From Schistosoma haematobium (lineage: Eukaryota; Platyhelminthes; Trematoda; Strigeidida; Schistosomatidae), in the NCBI RefSeq assembly GCF_000699445.3, contig NC_067196.1, positions 2,480,001-2,544,000 of the forward strand: a DNA stretch of 64,000 bases. The letters run 5' to 3'. The position numbers and the translations under genes are program-made. Positions 41,701 to 54,800 of this stretch are shown piece by piece (positions within the stretch are counted from its first letter, which is position 1; the number at the start of each line of letters is the position of its first letter). The notes beneath the pieces are model-generated. The model worked only from the letters and a program-made list of their open reading frames with translations. It ran no database searches and was not told the origin of the DNA.

Positions 41701-42226
41701 GATGACGAAAAGACATCGTTTCTCACGCCGATTTCTTCTCACTTTGATGGAACTTTCTAATCTAACAGCACATAACCGACTGTTAATGGGGATCCAATCG
41801 ACTAGTGCTGCCTCAGCTCTAGCGCTTAGTGCGACACCAACGCCAGCAAGACCAGACGAAGATGCCATAGGGTCCCCGGATAAGCGCACGTAAAACAAGC
41901 TATTCGAAGCGACAGATGGAGATCGAATTTGTAGTACTTCACCAGAGTCTTGAATACGGGTCTCGGATAGACAACAAACATCAATATTAAGACTTTCCAA
42001 AGACATAGCCAGCCCTATCTGTTGTCCGACCTGCATAAGTGTGCGAACGTTGAAGGCAGCCAGTTTGAATGGTGCACGTGGTTTCAGAAAAACTGCTTCA
42101 GTCCTCGTATTCGGTGGTAACATACAATTTTCAACCGGACAGTGACTCGAGAACGTTTAGATACAGTCGAATTTCCACCAAAGACGAGCCGCTGTATAAG
42201 TATAAAAGAGGGTGAATAATGTGGAA

Positions 42227-42270
<44 letters not shown>

Positions 42271-45200
42271 TAATTACAATAATAGTAGTAATAATAATAA
42301 TAGTATTAATAATGACAATAATTGTAATGATAATAATCTGAATCAATTGTTTGCTTTTCAAAGCGAGAAAGGTAATTTCCATAGGCATAAAGAGTTCATC
42401 AATTTGTGTGTGGGCTGTGATACTGCCCGGGTGCCCAAACCGAAGCAGGTGGTTTTCTTAGGGGGCCACTCCCCGAGCCTTTGACCTAAAGGTCTAACCC
42501 ACAAGGCAGTGGAGTATCGTAAGGAGATGCAGTCCCATGGTAGCCGGTGACCAACGATTGGTTCATACGCCATTTGTTCCCGCAGGATACTGGAGCCAAC
42601 CCATGTGCACCATTGGTTTGGAATCCGGTTAAAGCGCCGGACATTCGCTTTTCGTCCTCTCATTTTCGTAAACAACACCCCCGCCACGAGAAGGCAATGA
42701 GTAGGACTTCCCTGGCAGAGGCTGTATACGCGTGGCCGTGTGAGAGTATTTCGAGAGGGTGAGCGGACTCTCCCCACTCTCGGCCGTACCAGGGCATTCA
42801 GGGGGCACCTTCCTCTCTAAACACCAACAAAGAAAAACTCATTGGAATCGTTTGTCGGTGTGTGTTGTTGTTAAGGCGATTATGGAATTACTTAGTGTTC
42901 TTTTAGAAATACTAAAGTCATGCTGGTATCGGTTACTACAATCGCTTTTTTTTCTAATTCATCTTTTCATATAATCTTTGCTATTTTCTGATTGGTTCCC
43001 ACTACTCTTAGTTCATTAACTATCGTTATGCTTCATGGTCATGCTTTCGTACTATATCTAGTGAGCTCTACCATTTTAATTTGTTCTGCTCAAATATGAA
43101 GTTTCCCTTGCACTTTATCTTCCTGTGCTAGCGACTATTTGTTAAAGTGTTGAATAGCAGCCGCTGTTATCGAATTCCCAATAGAACTATCTTTATTAAA
43201 ATAACTGCATCGTCCTTTAATTCGCAAATATCGTAAGGAAATCGGAAACCTCGGTAGGCAATCGTTCTTGTCACCAATTATCAGTGATATATATGTCATC
43301 GTATCATCGTCATTTGGAGTGGTGGAAAAAATTTCTGCGTCCTTTCCTTTCCCCAGTTGTTAAGGGGCTAGATCAATAATGCTTAGGACAATGGCGGAAG
43401 TTCAATTGAAGGTTATTTTGCGTTTCTTTACACCCGTTCGTTTTTCATCCGAGTTACATAACTTGACACCTGGTTATAACAGTGAGATTATTTATTCCAT
43501 CTTCTTTTAACCTTTTTATTTATATCCATTAAATCTTTCTCCCACTTAAGAATTTTGAAAATTTATCTCCACTTGGACAAGATTCCCCAATCAATCTAAA
43601 TTTCAAATATAGTTGGATATGGCTACGATTTTGTAGATTGAAATCTCGTTTCGACAAATTGACAAGTGTACTATTTATGCCAAAGTCATCAAATGGAGTG
43701 GAATCAGTTTTATCGAATTCAACAGATCATGGTCATTCAAGAATACCTGATCTTTTAGAGTTGGGCTGTACGATTAATCAAGTAGGTTATTTTATTTGAT
43801 TGTATATTTCTTATCACAGTAGTTCGAACACCAAGAAATTGGACACAAGTCGGTCAGTCAGTCATACACATTGTAGAACCCAATGTATATATACATCGGG
43901 TTAAGTTTCCACGCTACATCAGTATAGCGAGATACCACAGTAGTATAAATAATAAACAGTATGAACGGTAATGACAAAGACTAGGCATAAGATATAACAT
44001 TCACAAAGAAAGTATGTATTCGGGTAACAAAGAACTTTATTTTGACGTAATAAGGAAAATTAGAATCTGAGGGAAGGCAAATAATTAATGCACCTGTGCC
44101 ACTGCAGACGATTCTGAACCGTTTCACCCATAATTTCTAGTCATTGGTTGGGATTTTCGAGAAGACGGCAACCAGGTAGTCTTCATCGACCTACATCACT
44201 CGGATCATTAGTAGTGTCACATTTTCGTTTGTGCCTTCGTAATCTTCTTCCAACCTACTCGTATATCAGCCAACATTGTGAATCTAGCTAGGTAGTGGTT
44301 GGGGGTACTTAATACGTGCACCAACCACTTCAGTCGATAAAGATTCACTACCTTGTCAACTAATGTACCATTCTTACCTAGTACTCTGCGGCTAGCCTCA
44401 TTATTGCTCACTTGGGGGTCCTAACGTATTGAGCCAGTGCTTGGATACAGCCTATAACTAAATACTAGTACGCTACGAATATCTTATATTTTTACAGGTC
44501 TCAGTTCACAGCTATAACGTATAACGAAGCGAACTGATTTACAGTATACCTGTATTTTAAATAGCAAGCGAAAATCTCGTTTACTCCAGATGTGAGGTAA
44601 GTTGACTGACGGCAACCAACCGACGTTTCTGAATCCGTGCCGAGTTCTTGTCAGATGCCAACCCATGAAGGCTGATGAGACCCCCATGATAAATGAATTG
44701 ATCAATACACTCACCTACTTCACTCCCTATTATTAATTCGAACACTAATGCAGGCTAGTCCTAAAACAACATTTTTCATTTAGGAGGAGGAAACATCCCG
44801 AATATGCTTGGAGTGTTGCTCAATTAGATAAGATGAATTTAGATCTTGTCAGCGCTTTCATCATTTAGGACTATGCCATCCGCGTATTCTAAGGCTACAA
44901 TGATGTTAAATAATAATCGTGCAAAGAAATGACAAAACAATTAATTTTATATACTCATTAAATAAATGCAAAATAATAAACCAGATAAGTATGTATTAAA
45001 CAATACAATTGAAGTAATTCCAACAGTTGAGATCATGAGTCAGTTGAAGCTAGACCATCATGGAAAACCTGGAAGCACTGGACGGCCGTTTCGTCCTATT
45101 GCGGGACTCCCCAGCAGCGCGCATCCACGACCTCGCCTCGCGGGATTCGAACCCAGGGCCTATCAGTCTCGCGCCAGGCGCTTAACCAACTAGACCACCG

Positions 45201-45810
45201 AGCCGGCATCCAACGGTGTTAATGTCTAACTTCAACTAATCCACTACAACCTCCACACAACCTCTCCTGATACAATTGAAGTAAACATACAACCATATAC
45301 TATCGAATATATAATAAAAAGCACTAAAACGGATAACAGGTGCTTTGTTCTCTCTATTCTGAGTATTTTGTAAAACTATTGTAGGATACCCTAAGAACAA
45401 TTTAGTGAGCAACATGGAGGTTTAGGGTTATAATACTAAATAAAACTTACTTATTGACTGTGATTCTTGATCAATTAAGTTAGCTGAGGGAATGTAATAG
45501 GTTTGCACTACCATTTCTAACTTTGATGCATACTATCGGCTACAGTAGGAATAGGTTGGAAACAAAAAAAACTAGCATTAATTTATGTTGTTAATGAATG
45601 ATTTTCTGAGCTTTCTTAGTAGATGATTTCCCCATCAACTCGAAGTTTTATTAGATTTGATTAGTAAACAGCGTAAATCATTACATTACATTTCTATACG
45701 CTCAAACTTTCCTGTGACTACACTAACATTGGGGTTTGCGCTTCATGTTACTATAGGACATTATTGTTTCCATGGTAGGGAGATTAATATTTTTCGTTGA
45801 ACTAGTTATA

Positions 45811-45865
<55 letters not shown>

Positions 45866-48800
45866 CTGGGTATGTTTTACGTAATAAAATTATCTGATTC
45901 ATTCGATCAGTAGGTTCTCATAGTGTCAGGTAAGCTGGTCTGAGGACAAAGTCGAACTGTTTCTTTTGCTTGGAGTATGATGACTAAGTGGCTCCCACGG
46001 ATAACCATCATCTTCAAATAAACTGTTTTTCATACAACTGATAGAAGGATTAAAAAACTGTCTCATTTAATAGCATTCATCATCCTGTCCTATGAGTGAT
46101 TCTGTGATAAGAGTCCCAGACTGACAAGGCCTTCAGTGCACATCGAATTTACTTTGCATATCCCTCGAAAAATAGTCTTCCATGGTATTGACTACTGGTA
46201 AGTTTCGTCCATTCAAATACCTGTAGCAGCATTCGTCCTCATCTTAACTTATTGATTGACGTATTTTAACTGATTCATACTTTCTTAAACATCAAAGTTT
46301 AGTGTATGAAATGAAACAAATAAATAATTATGAGTAACTGTTATGTCCCCATAAGAATAATGAATGGTAACTTTTGGGATCCATTTATGGACCAATACTA
46401 TGCGCATGTTTTTATCGTACAATTATTAAATAACTAAAATCTTCATATTCATATCCCTCTTATTATGAGCTTTATTTTGACCTATGAACTATTGTTTTAC
46501 GATTTACGATTCTTGACTTATGCCCAGTCTATCAATTACTATCTCTCATATTGAGCCACATTTGGCTAATTCTTGTACAAATGTTGTTTCCTATTTTCTG
46601 GTACGATGTGGTCTGTTTGGTTGGTATATAAACCTCAGTATATTTGAAATACATGATTCATACCTCAGAGACGGAGATTGATGTTCTGGACTTAACTGGC
46701 TGGGCTAGGCACGTAGCAGGACCGATTAGTACTCTAGACTGCTCGCACGGGTTTTATACGTCATTGATCCGATCGATAATTCACCGCTCCCTAATTGGCG
46801 GTATGTATACATTAACAGGGCACATAGGCCACAAGTTATAACAGTAACATAGTAATCAACATGAAATCGGTATAATAATTAATGTTTAAAGGCGCAAAAT
46901 GACCACTTTTTAATGTTCCTCTTTTTTTACTTACAAATATATGTGAAATATTGGTTTTGATTATTTTTATTGTAAACAATATACTGCAAATGTCATCAAG
47001 AATTAGATAGAGTGTCCGGCGCTTTAACCGGATCCGAAACTAATGATGCACATGGGCTCCAGTATCCTGCGGGAACAAGTGGCGTATGAACCAATCGTTG
47101 GTCACCGGCTACCATGGGACTCCATCTCCTCACGATGCTCCACTCCCTTGTGGGTTAGACCTTTAGGTCAAAGGCTCGGGATGTGGCCCCCTAAGAAAAC
47201 CACCTGCTTCGGTTTGGGCACCCAGACAGTATCACAGCCCTCATACAAAGTGTGGCGCATATATATTTGGTGCCTTCTTGTACCAACATTTATATGTTCA
47301 AATAAAATAATGAATAAATCATTAGTTATTATTACTGATATACTTACTGACTAATTAGTACATACTTATGATTTGTAAAATATTCACTTTTATACTTATC
47401 TATATATCTTATATATTTATTTAGATTCAACTATTAGCAACATTGGCAAAACATTGGTTCATTGGGAAAAATCACAATTCTATTATGAATAGTCCTAGAC
47501 GATTTCATTTATCAACTAAATTATCGTTAATTTCAGGACAACATCCTATAGAATTCAGTATTAAAACATATTTATCCTATGCAAAACTTGTAGTGTTTCT
47601 ATTTCGTTTAGGTTTATTACCACAAACAAATGAAAGATTCAATGATAAGTTAGTTTTGGTTTTTATTTTTTTTATGTTTCATTGTATTTTCAATAGTTCA
47701 GTACTATGATAACACCTATTGGATTGTTATTTGTCAATGTGTATTCAATCTTATTTAGTTATTTACTTTCTCCTGTTACTCCCAATGGAACATAGGCCTC
47801 TGACCAGCATACTTCAAACCATTCTGTCCTGGGCCTTCTTTTCCACTTCTGTTCATTTTTCTCATTTCTGTTTCCATTTCTCGGTGTAATATGTTCTTTG
47901 GTCTTTCTCTTTTCCTTTGGCCTTGAAAATTCCATGTGAGGGCTTACTTTGTGATGCAGTTGGGTGCTTTCCTCAATGTGTGTCCTATCCACTTCCAGCG
48001 CTTCTTCTTGATTTCTTCCTCCGCTGGGATCTGACTTGTTCTCTCCCACAGTAGATTAATGCTGATAGCGTCTGGCCAACAGAGTATCCAATCTAGTTTT
48101 ATGTTAAATAAACATGCACTAGAATGCCTAATTGTTTTTAGGCCGATAGAAATCTAAACATTAATTTATACTATCTGAGAGGACGAAAAGCGAATGTCTG
48201 GCACTTTAATCGGGTTAGTGGATATGGAGGATCCACGTAGGGGAGTTGGAATACCCTGATTTCAGACCAATGGTACACATGGGCCCCAGTATCCTGAGGG
48301 GAAAATGACGTATGAACCAATTTTTTATCACTGGCTACCATGGGGCTGAATCTCTTTACGATGCTCCACTGCCTTGTCGATCAGATCTTCAGGTCGAAGG
48401 TTCCAAGTGTGACCTCCTCAGAAAACCATTTGTTTCGGTTCGGGCACCCGATAAGTATCATAACTCACACACCAACGAACTTGTGTGGCGCATATGTGCT
48501 TGGTGTCCCTCTGTACCAATATTTGTGTGTTTAAATAAATCAATCAACTATTTGTATCTACATTTATATAGCTTGATAAATAGGGTAAGTAATTGTCATA
48601 GCTCCTAGCACTCAGACTACTTTGAACATCAGATATAGACAACTTACTACTCCCCGTCTTAGTTCCTACTAATTTTGAAAAGTAAATGAACTTTTGACAA
48701 GGAAATATTTTTGAGTTCTTTACGAAAGTTGACAAGATGAAAAACTTTCTGGTATAAGAAATTCGTAATGGAATAAGATATGCCAATAGTTAAATGATTA

Positions 48801-51800
48801 AGACAATAAGAATGTCATATAAATGAAATGTTAATAATTACTGATTAAAAATTAGGTAACTTTTGAAGTTTGTCTTGTATTCTTCTATTCATAACACCGC
48901 CTTTTTTTTCATTATCAAAGGTTGTGTCACGACTATTTATAAGGTGCATGTCGTAGAGAAGTGGTTTATGTGATGATCTTTGAAAAGTTACTAATTTCTT
49001 TAACTGAGATATTTAAAAGAGAAATCAATAAATATTGGTGATAATTATTGACTAGGATACCATTTTTTCGAGATGGTGTAGACATTTTGTAGCTCGGGTG
49101 GAGTTTTGTTCTCTAAGCTGGACATTTTGATCTTAGAGCTTTCATTGTTCTTCTGAATAACACCATCAGCATAAACTTCAGATGGAAGTGAGGTGTTTGA
49201 ATTTCTCCACATGTGACTCATAGCTTATTCTGTCAACCAATAACCAATCAAGATCGAGGTCGACAGAACAAGCTATGAGTCACATGTGGAGAAGTTCAAA
49301 CACCTCACTTCCATCTGAAGTTTGTGCTACTGATGATGTTATTCTGAATAACAATGAAAACTGCAAGACCAAACTATCTAGCTCAGAGAACAGAACTCCA
49401 CCTAAATACTATGTTTCCCTACCGCTGCAGAAAATTGTATGATCTTCATTTAAATAATGCTTATCAATCATCTAATAACCACTTTACTAAAGTATACCTA
49501 TTTAAATTTCATGTTTCTCTTTATTTAAATCGTCGTAACACCACGAATAACAATAACAACACCAGCTGATATCTTTCATATATATCGCTCTTTAAATAAT
49601 CTTACAGTCTATATCAGTGGTATACTTGAAGTTAATGTTTTTTTTTAATGATTTTTATTTCAGTAAATTCTTTACAGATTCATCCTATCGAATCAATAGT
49701 ACAGTTCTCTTACCATACAATTCATCAATGCTAACGGAAACAATTTCTGAATTACGATGTACACGGCACCATCCTGTTGATTTAGATATGAATAATAATA
49801 ATAATGATAATAATGACTGTAACACTAATCGATTAACATCTATTAGTGACCATATTCTTTATTCTTCACTTCAAGCACCATCAAAGCATCTCAATAATAG
49901 TAATCATACATTTGATAATTACTTGACTAATAGTGAAATCCATGATATCTGGAAGGAACAAGAACACTTAACATCATCATCATCATCGTCATCATCATCG
50001 TCATCATCAGCTACATTGAAACCAAGAAATTCATTAGATAATAATGAATTACCAAATTGGTTAAATTATCCACCGAAAAATTTACAATCATTATGTGCTT
50101 TATGGCAATTGCCATATAATCGACAAATTAAAAAATCACGATTAATTATACTTGGATTTATATTATGTGATTCAGCAGCTGAAACATTATTTCATCAATC
50201 AAATTATGATGAACATTATAATGGTCCTATAGATGAAGATAATACTGATATTAATAATAATAATAATAGTAATAATAATGTTAATAGCAATGAGAAGACT
50301 CAAACTACTCAAATGATTAATAATATCAAATCTACAAATTCCAGTAGTTTACGTGCATTACAACTGGTAAGTGTAATAAATTAGTTTCTCTATCTAATAT
50401 GATATGATATTTGGCTGAACTACACACCTATCAGTCAGTCAGTCAGCTACAACATAGGGCCAGACACATATATGCATCGGTCCAAGTTGCCATACCGCAT
50501 TAGTACAACAAGATAAACACCAAATTCGTAGAAGTAGTCAGTCAGTCAGTAAGAATGTAGAACTTCGTACGTATGTACATTAGTTCGAGTTGCCATACCA
50601 CCTTAGCACAGAGATGCAGTTGTCGATTCAAATCCAACAGTGGTAAAGGTAGTAAGAGTCTAAGCAGTAATCGGAAAGATTAGGGTTTAGAGATGTTATT
50701 CAAAGAGTATAATCCAGTAAAATAAGTTTGGGAAGAGGAAAAAAAGGGACATGAAGAATTGAGAAGATTAGAATTTGGGAGAACACTTCAATGATAGTAA
50801 TATAAAAAAGAAAGATGCCGTATAAGGATATAGTACAGGAAGGAAGAAAGATGTGAAGCAATTTTGATCTCATAGTTTAAGGGAAGACAAAGAGTTTAAA
50901 CACCTACGCCATTGTGATCGATTCTAAGCCATGTTGCCCAGAGTCTCCAACCATTGGTTACAATAGTCGCACGGACTCCAACCAAGTAGTCTGTATCTAC
51001 ACACGTATCACCCAATCCTCTACCTGGGATTAAACATAGGATCTATAAAAAACAGAATGTGGTGCAGGTATGAAGATAAAATAATTTCAATTTTAGACAT
51101 CCCTAATGCCCAGTTATTAACTTATTGAGGAAAATTAGAGAAAACATCAATCATATCGAGTGATTTGATCAATGTAGTTTATCTATGAACCTTTGGTATT
51201 TAACTTTGTATGGGACTCAATAGAGTGGAACTATTGTCTAGTTTCTTATAGATTTTATTGATTTTCCAGTTGATTATCTAAGTATTCATTAGTCTAGAAA
51301 TTTAGTAATAGCTGTCTTGTTTTGCCAGTAGTCATGTTAATATGGCTAATTTCATTTTGGATCGTCACATATAGACATCATTTACAAAAACCTTTGTAAA
51401 ATTAGTCGTTTCGCTTTTGTTTGAAATTCTTTAACGGTGTATACCTTCAGTCTTAAATCAAGTTCAACCCAGTATCTTTAGATTTAATCGATTGTAACAG
51501 GATTGATATCATTAATATTGAAGATACCTTATTGGAGTTGAAATAATGTTAGAATAATGACTATAACACTAACCGGTAAATGATGATTGACTGATAGTTA
51601 TCTACAAGACGGAATTGTTTTAAGTAAACCACCAGTCAGTCAGCTACAACGTAGGGCCACGCACATATATTTTCGGTCCAAGTTGCCATACATTATTAGC
51701 ACAGCAAGATGAATACAGATGAAGTTTCACTACTTCACCAATTGATTTGTCATCCTTACCTAGTATCCGTTTCTTAACAACTACATTACGTACTCGGTGG

Positions 51801-54800
51801 TCCCAGGATATACGAGCAATGTTTCGAAGACATCTATGATCGAATACTAGTAGCCTACGAACATCTACTCTTACCGGCTATATTTCACTGCCATAAAGTA
51901 GGACAGAATGAATTGCTGCTCAATAAACCCGTCGTTTATTTGATAGACCGTTACAAACCACTTAACATAGCTGGTTCCACAAAGAGAAATGACACAATGA
52001 TCGATCATACTGATTTTCATGAAATCAACAACTATTCAACAATAGACGAAGCAATCCAAACATTCTAATCCATTTAAACAATTTTCTTAAGAATAAATTC
52101 ATTTTAATTTAAAAACAAACAAAAATTACACTGTACAACAAAATGCACAGTACAATACACTTCTATCCAATTTACATGTTCCAATGAATATGGATTACAT
52201 ATAAAAACACATAAGGTAACAAATAATCAATATTTTCCCCCTTCAACATTGAACGGTTAAAACAAAACTTCACAAAAACATATTGTCTTACTTTTTCTTT
52301 TACAAAGATCCCCCAAAAAAACCCCAGTTTCATAGTATATGATTACAATGTATAGTATTAAGTGATTACTAAACAGCTGAAGAATCATAACGTTTCGGTG
52401 GTCTAACACGTCTAGTTGATCGACGTACAGTTTCTGATGAATCAGTCATAGAACTTGTTACAGATGAATTATCATCATTATCATCCATATCAATTGGTTG
52501 ATATGGATGATGATAATGATGATAATTATCTTCTTGATGAAGACGATCTAAATGATCAATAATAGATTCTGTTGTTTGTTGTGAAGAATGAGTAGAGATT
52601 TTATGATGAGGATGTTGATCACGTGTTTTGCGTGATTTTACTGTAACTTTTGGAGTAGTATCTTCTTTATTATCAACATCATTATTAGTTAACTGATAAG
52701 TAGTTTCTTTAGTATGAAATTGATCTAAAACAACCATTGGATTTTGTAATTTTGTAGGTGTGAAAATTGGGGTTTTAGTAAGAGAAGTTGTATTGTCAAG
52801 CTCAATTAAGTATCTGTCAAAATGAAATTCAAATACATCAAAATAAGTGTAAACATTTTACAGTAAAGTACTATTTTAATAGATATTGGTCGAATAGAGA
52901 TAAACTCCATAGAAAAGGAGAAAGGGATCAAATAGGGATGACTAAATCAAACTATAGCATTAGTTCATGAATCTATCCTGACCGTTGTTGCTACCTTGAC
53001 GTGGTAGTCGGACTTTCCGATCGTGATGAACCAATCGAGCTATATTGGCTGGAAAAATCGTTCCTCAACGTCCTACCATGTCAAATAGGTCGGTTGAAGA
53101 ACGGTAAGACGGAAAGCAACAAACCTAAGGTTCGAAGGTGAAGTCGTACTGCTGACTGTACAGAGGTGTGACAGCAGTAAGATGTTTCCTTTAGACAACC
53201 AGCATAACAGCATGGATGCCTTCCCACAAGGAGGGGTGGGGTTAGAAAGGTCGACCTTAGAAATGCACACCTCGCCTTATCCCAAGAATATCCACCTCCG
53301 GCGACAAGGTCTCAATAAGTACAGAGCTAGCACGAAAATTACTCACAAAAAGGTCATATGTGACCGACCTCAAGCAATTATCCCTTGGGCACTGCGGTCA
53401 CACTCTCAGGTCACTAAGACCACTTGTAATCCAATTTCCTTTTCACGTACCTCCAGAAGAACCCTTCCACGATGTGGGCAACTGGGAAGTGATAACCGCC
53501 CTTATACCTCTAACAGCACTCAAGACCACTGTATTCAAATAAGCCACCACATGATTTTGTATGCAATAAAGGCAAAAAAATATCGGGTAGAATTCATTTT
53601 TCTTAGATGTAAAATAATTTGTACAAACAGTTTAACTTACATCTTAATTTTTTTTCATATTTTCAATTTCTATAGTGTCGTTATGTAATGTCTTTATTTA
53701 TCAAAGAATTCCCTTCGGTTTATTCTCTTATCCCTACAATTATAACACTTTGGCTTATGGATCGTGGTTATTTTCAAGTAAATTAGAAAAAACAATTGTA
53801 TTCATGTATTAATGATTAATTTGTATATTTGTTGTATGTTTTGTGTTTATTATTATTACCTTGTAATCTTGACTTTCTTTAATGTGTACTTAGATCGATT
53901 AGGAAGATGAAGTGTAGTTGGACTAAATGAATGCACTTTGATGGAGTTTTGTTCTCTGAGCTAGATGATTTAGTCGTAGAGCTTCCATTGTTCTTCTGAA
54001 CGACATCATCAGCACAAACTTCAGATAGAAGTTTGAAGTTCAGAAGAATGATGAAAGCTCCACGACCAAACCATCCAACTCAGAGAACAAAACTCCATCA
54101 AAATCATCCACTTGAGCTACAAATCTTCTCCACTATCTCGAATTCACTTTGATTTATATATACATTTTTTAATTGGATAGTAACAATGTCACTTGTTTCT
54201 GAAACTAAAGATAGAATAGTACAAAACACCAAATAAGAGGTACACCTACTTTGGTTCTGTTTATTTATTTACTATTTATTTAAACACATAAACATTAGTA
54301 CAATGAAGCACCAAATAGATATGCTCCACACTTCCTCATTCGATTTGTGTGAGGGTTGGGATACTGCTTGAGTGCCCAAACCGGAACAGGTGGTTTTCTT
54401 AGCGGGCCACGCCCAGAGCCTTCGACATAAAGATCTGATCGACAAGGCAGTGGAGCATCGTAAGGAGATGCAGTCATATGGTAGCCGGTGACCAATAATT
54501 GGTTCATACGCCATTTGTTCCTTCAGGATCGTGGGGCCCGTGTTTACGATTGGTCTGAAATCAGGGTATTCCAACTCCCCTAAGTGGATCCTGTGTATTC
54601 ACCAACGCAGTTAAGGCGTCGTACATTTGCTTTTTGTCCTCTCAACTTCACAAACAACACCCTTGGTGCGAGAAGGCAATGAGTAGGACTTCCCTGGAAG
54701 TGGTTGTATGCACGTGGCCATATGAGAGGATTTGGAGAGGGAGAGCTGACTCTCCCCACTCTCGGCTGTTCTAGGGCGTTTGGGAGCTACACCTACTTCG

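Noticed and set aside
45128..45215. Possible functional tRNA gene (minus strand, good A and B boxes)
   Set aside because: The tRNA-like head is followed directly by a hammerhead-like module shared with several other copies, and acceptor-stem pairing is poor; it is a SINE.
53182..53688. 168-codon open frame overlapping ELYS exon 13
   Set aside because: Lies in the 570-bp repeat and in a different frame from exon 13; the copy at 62,165 does not keep it open.
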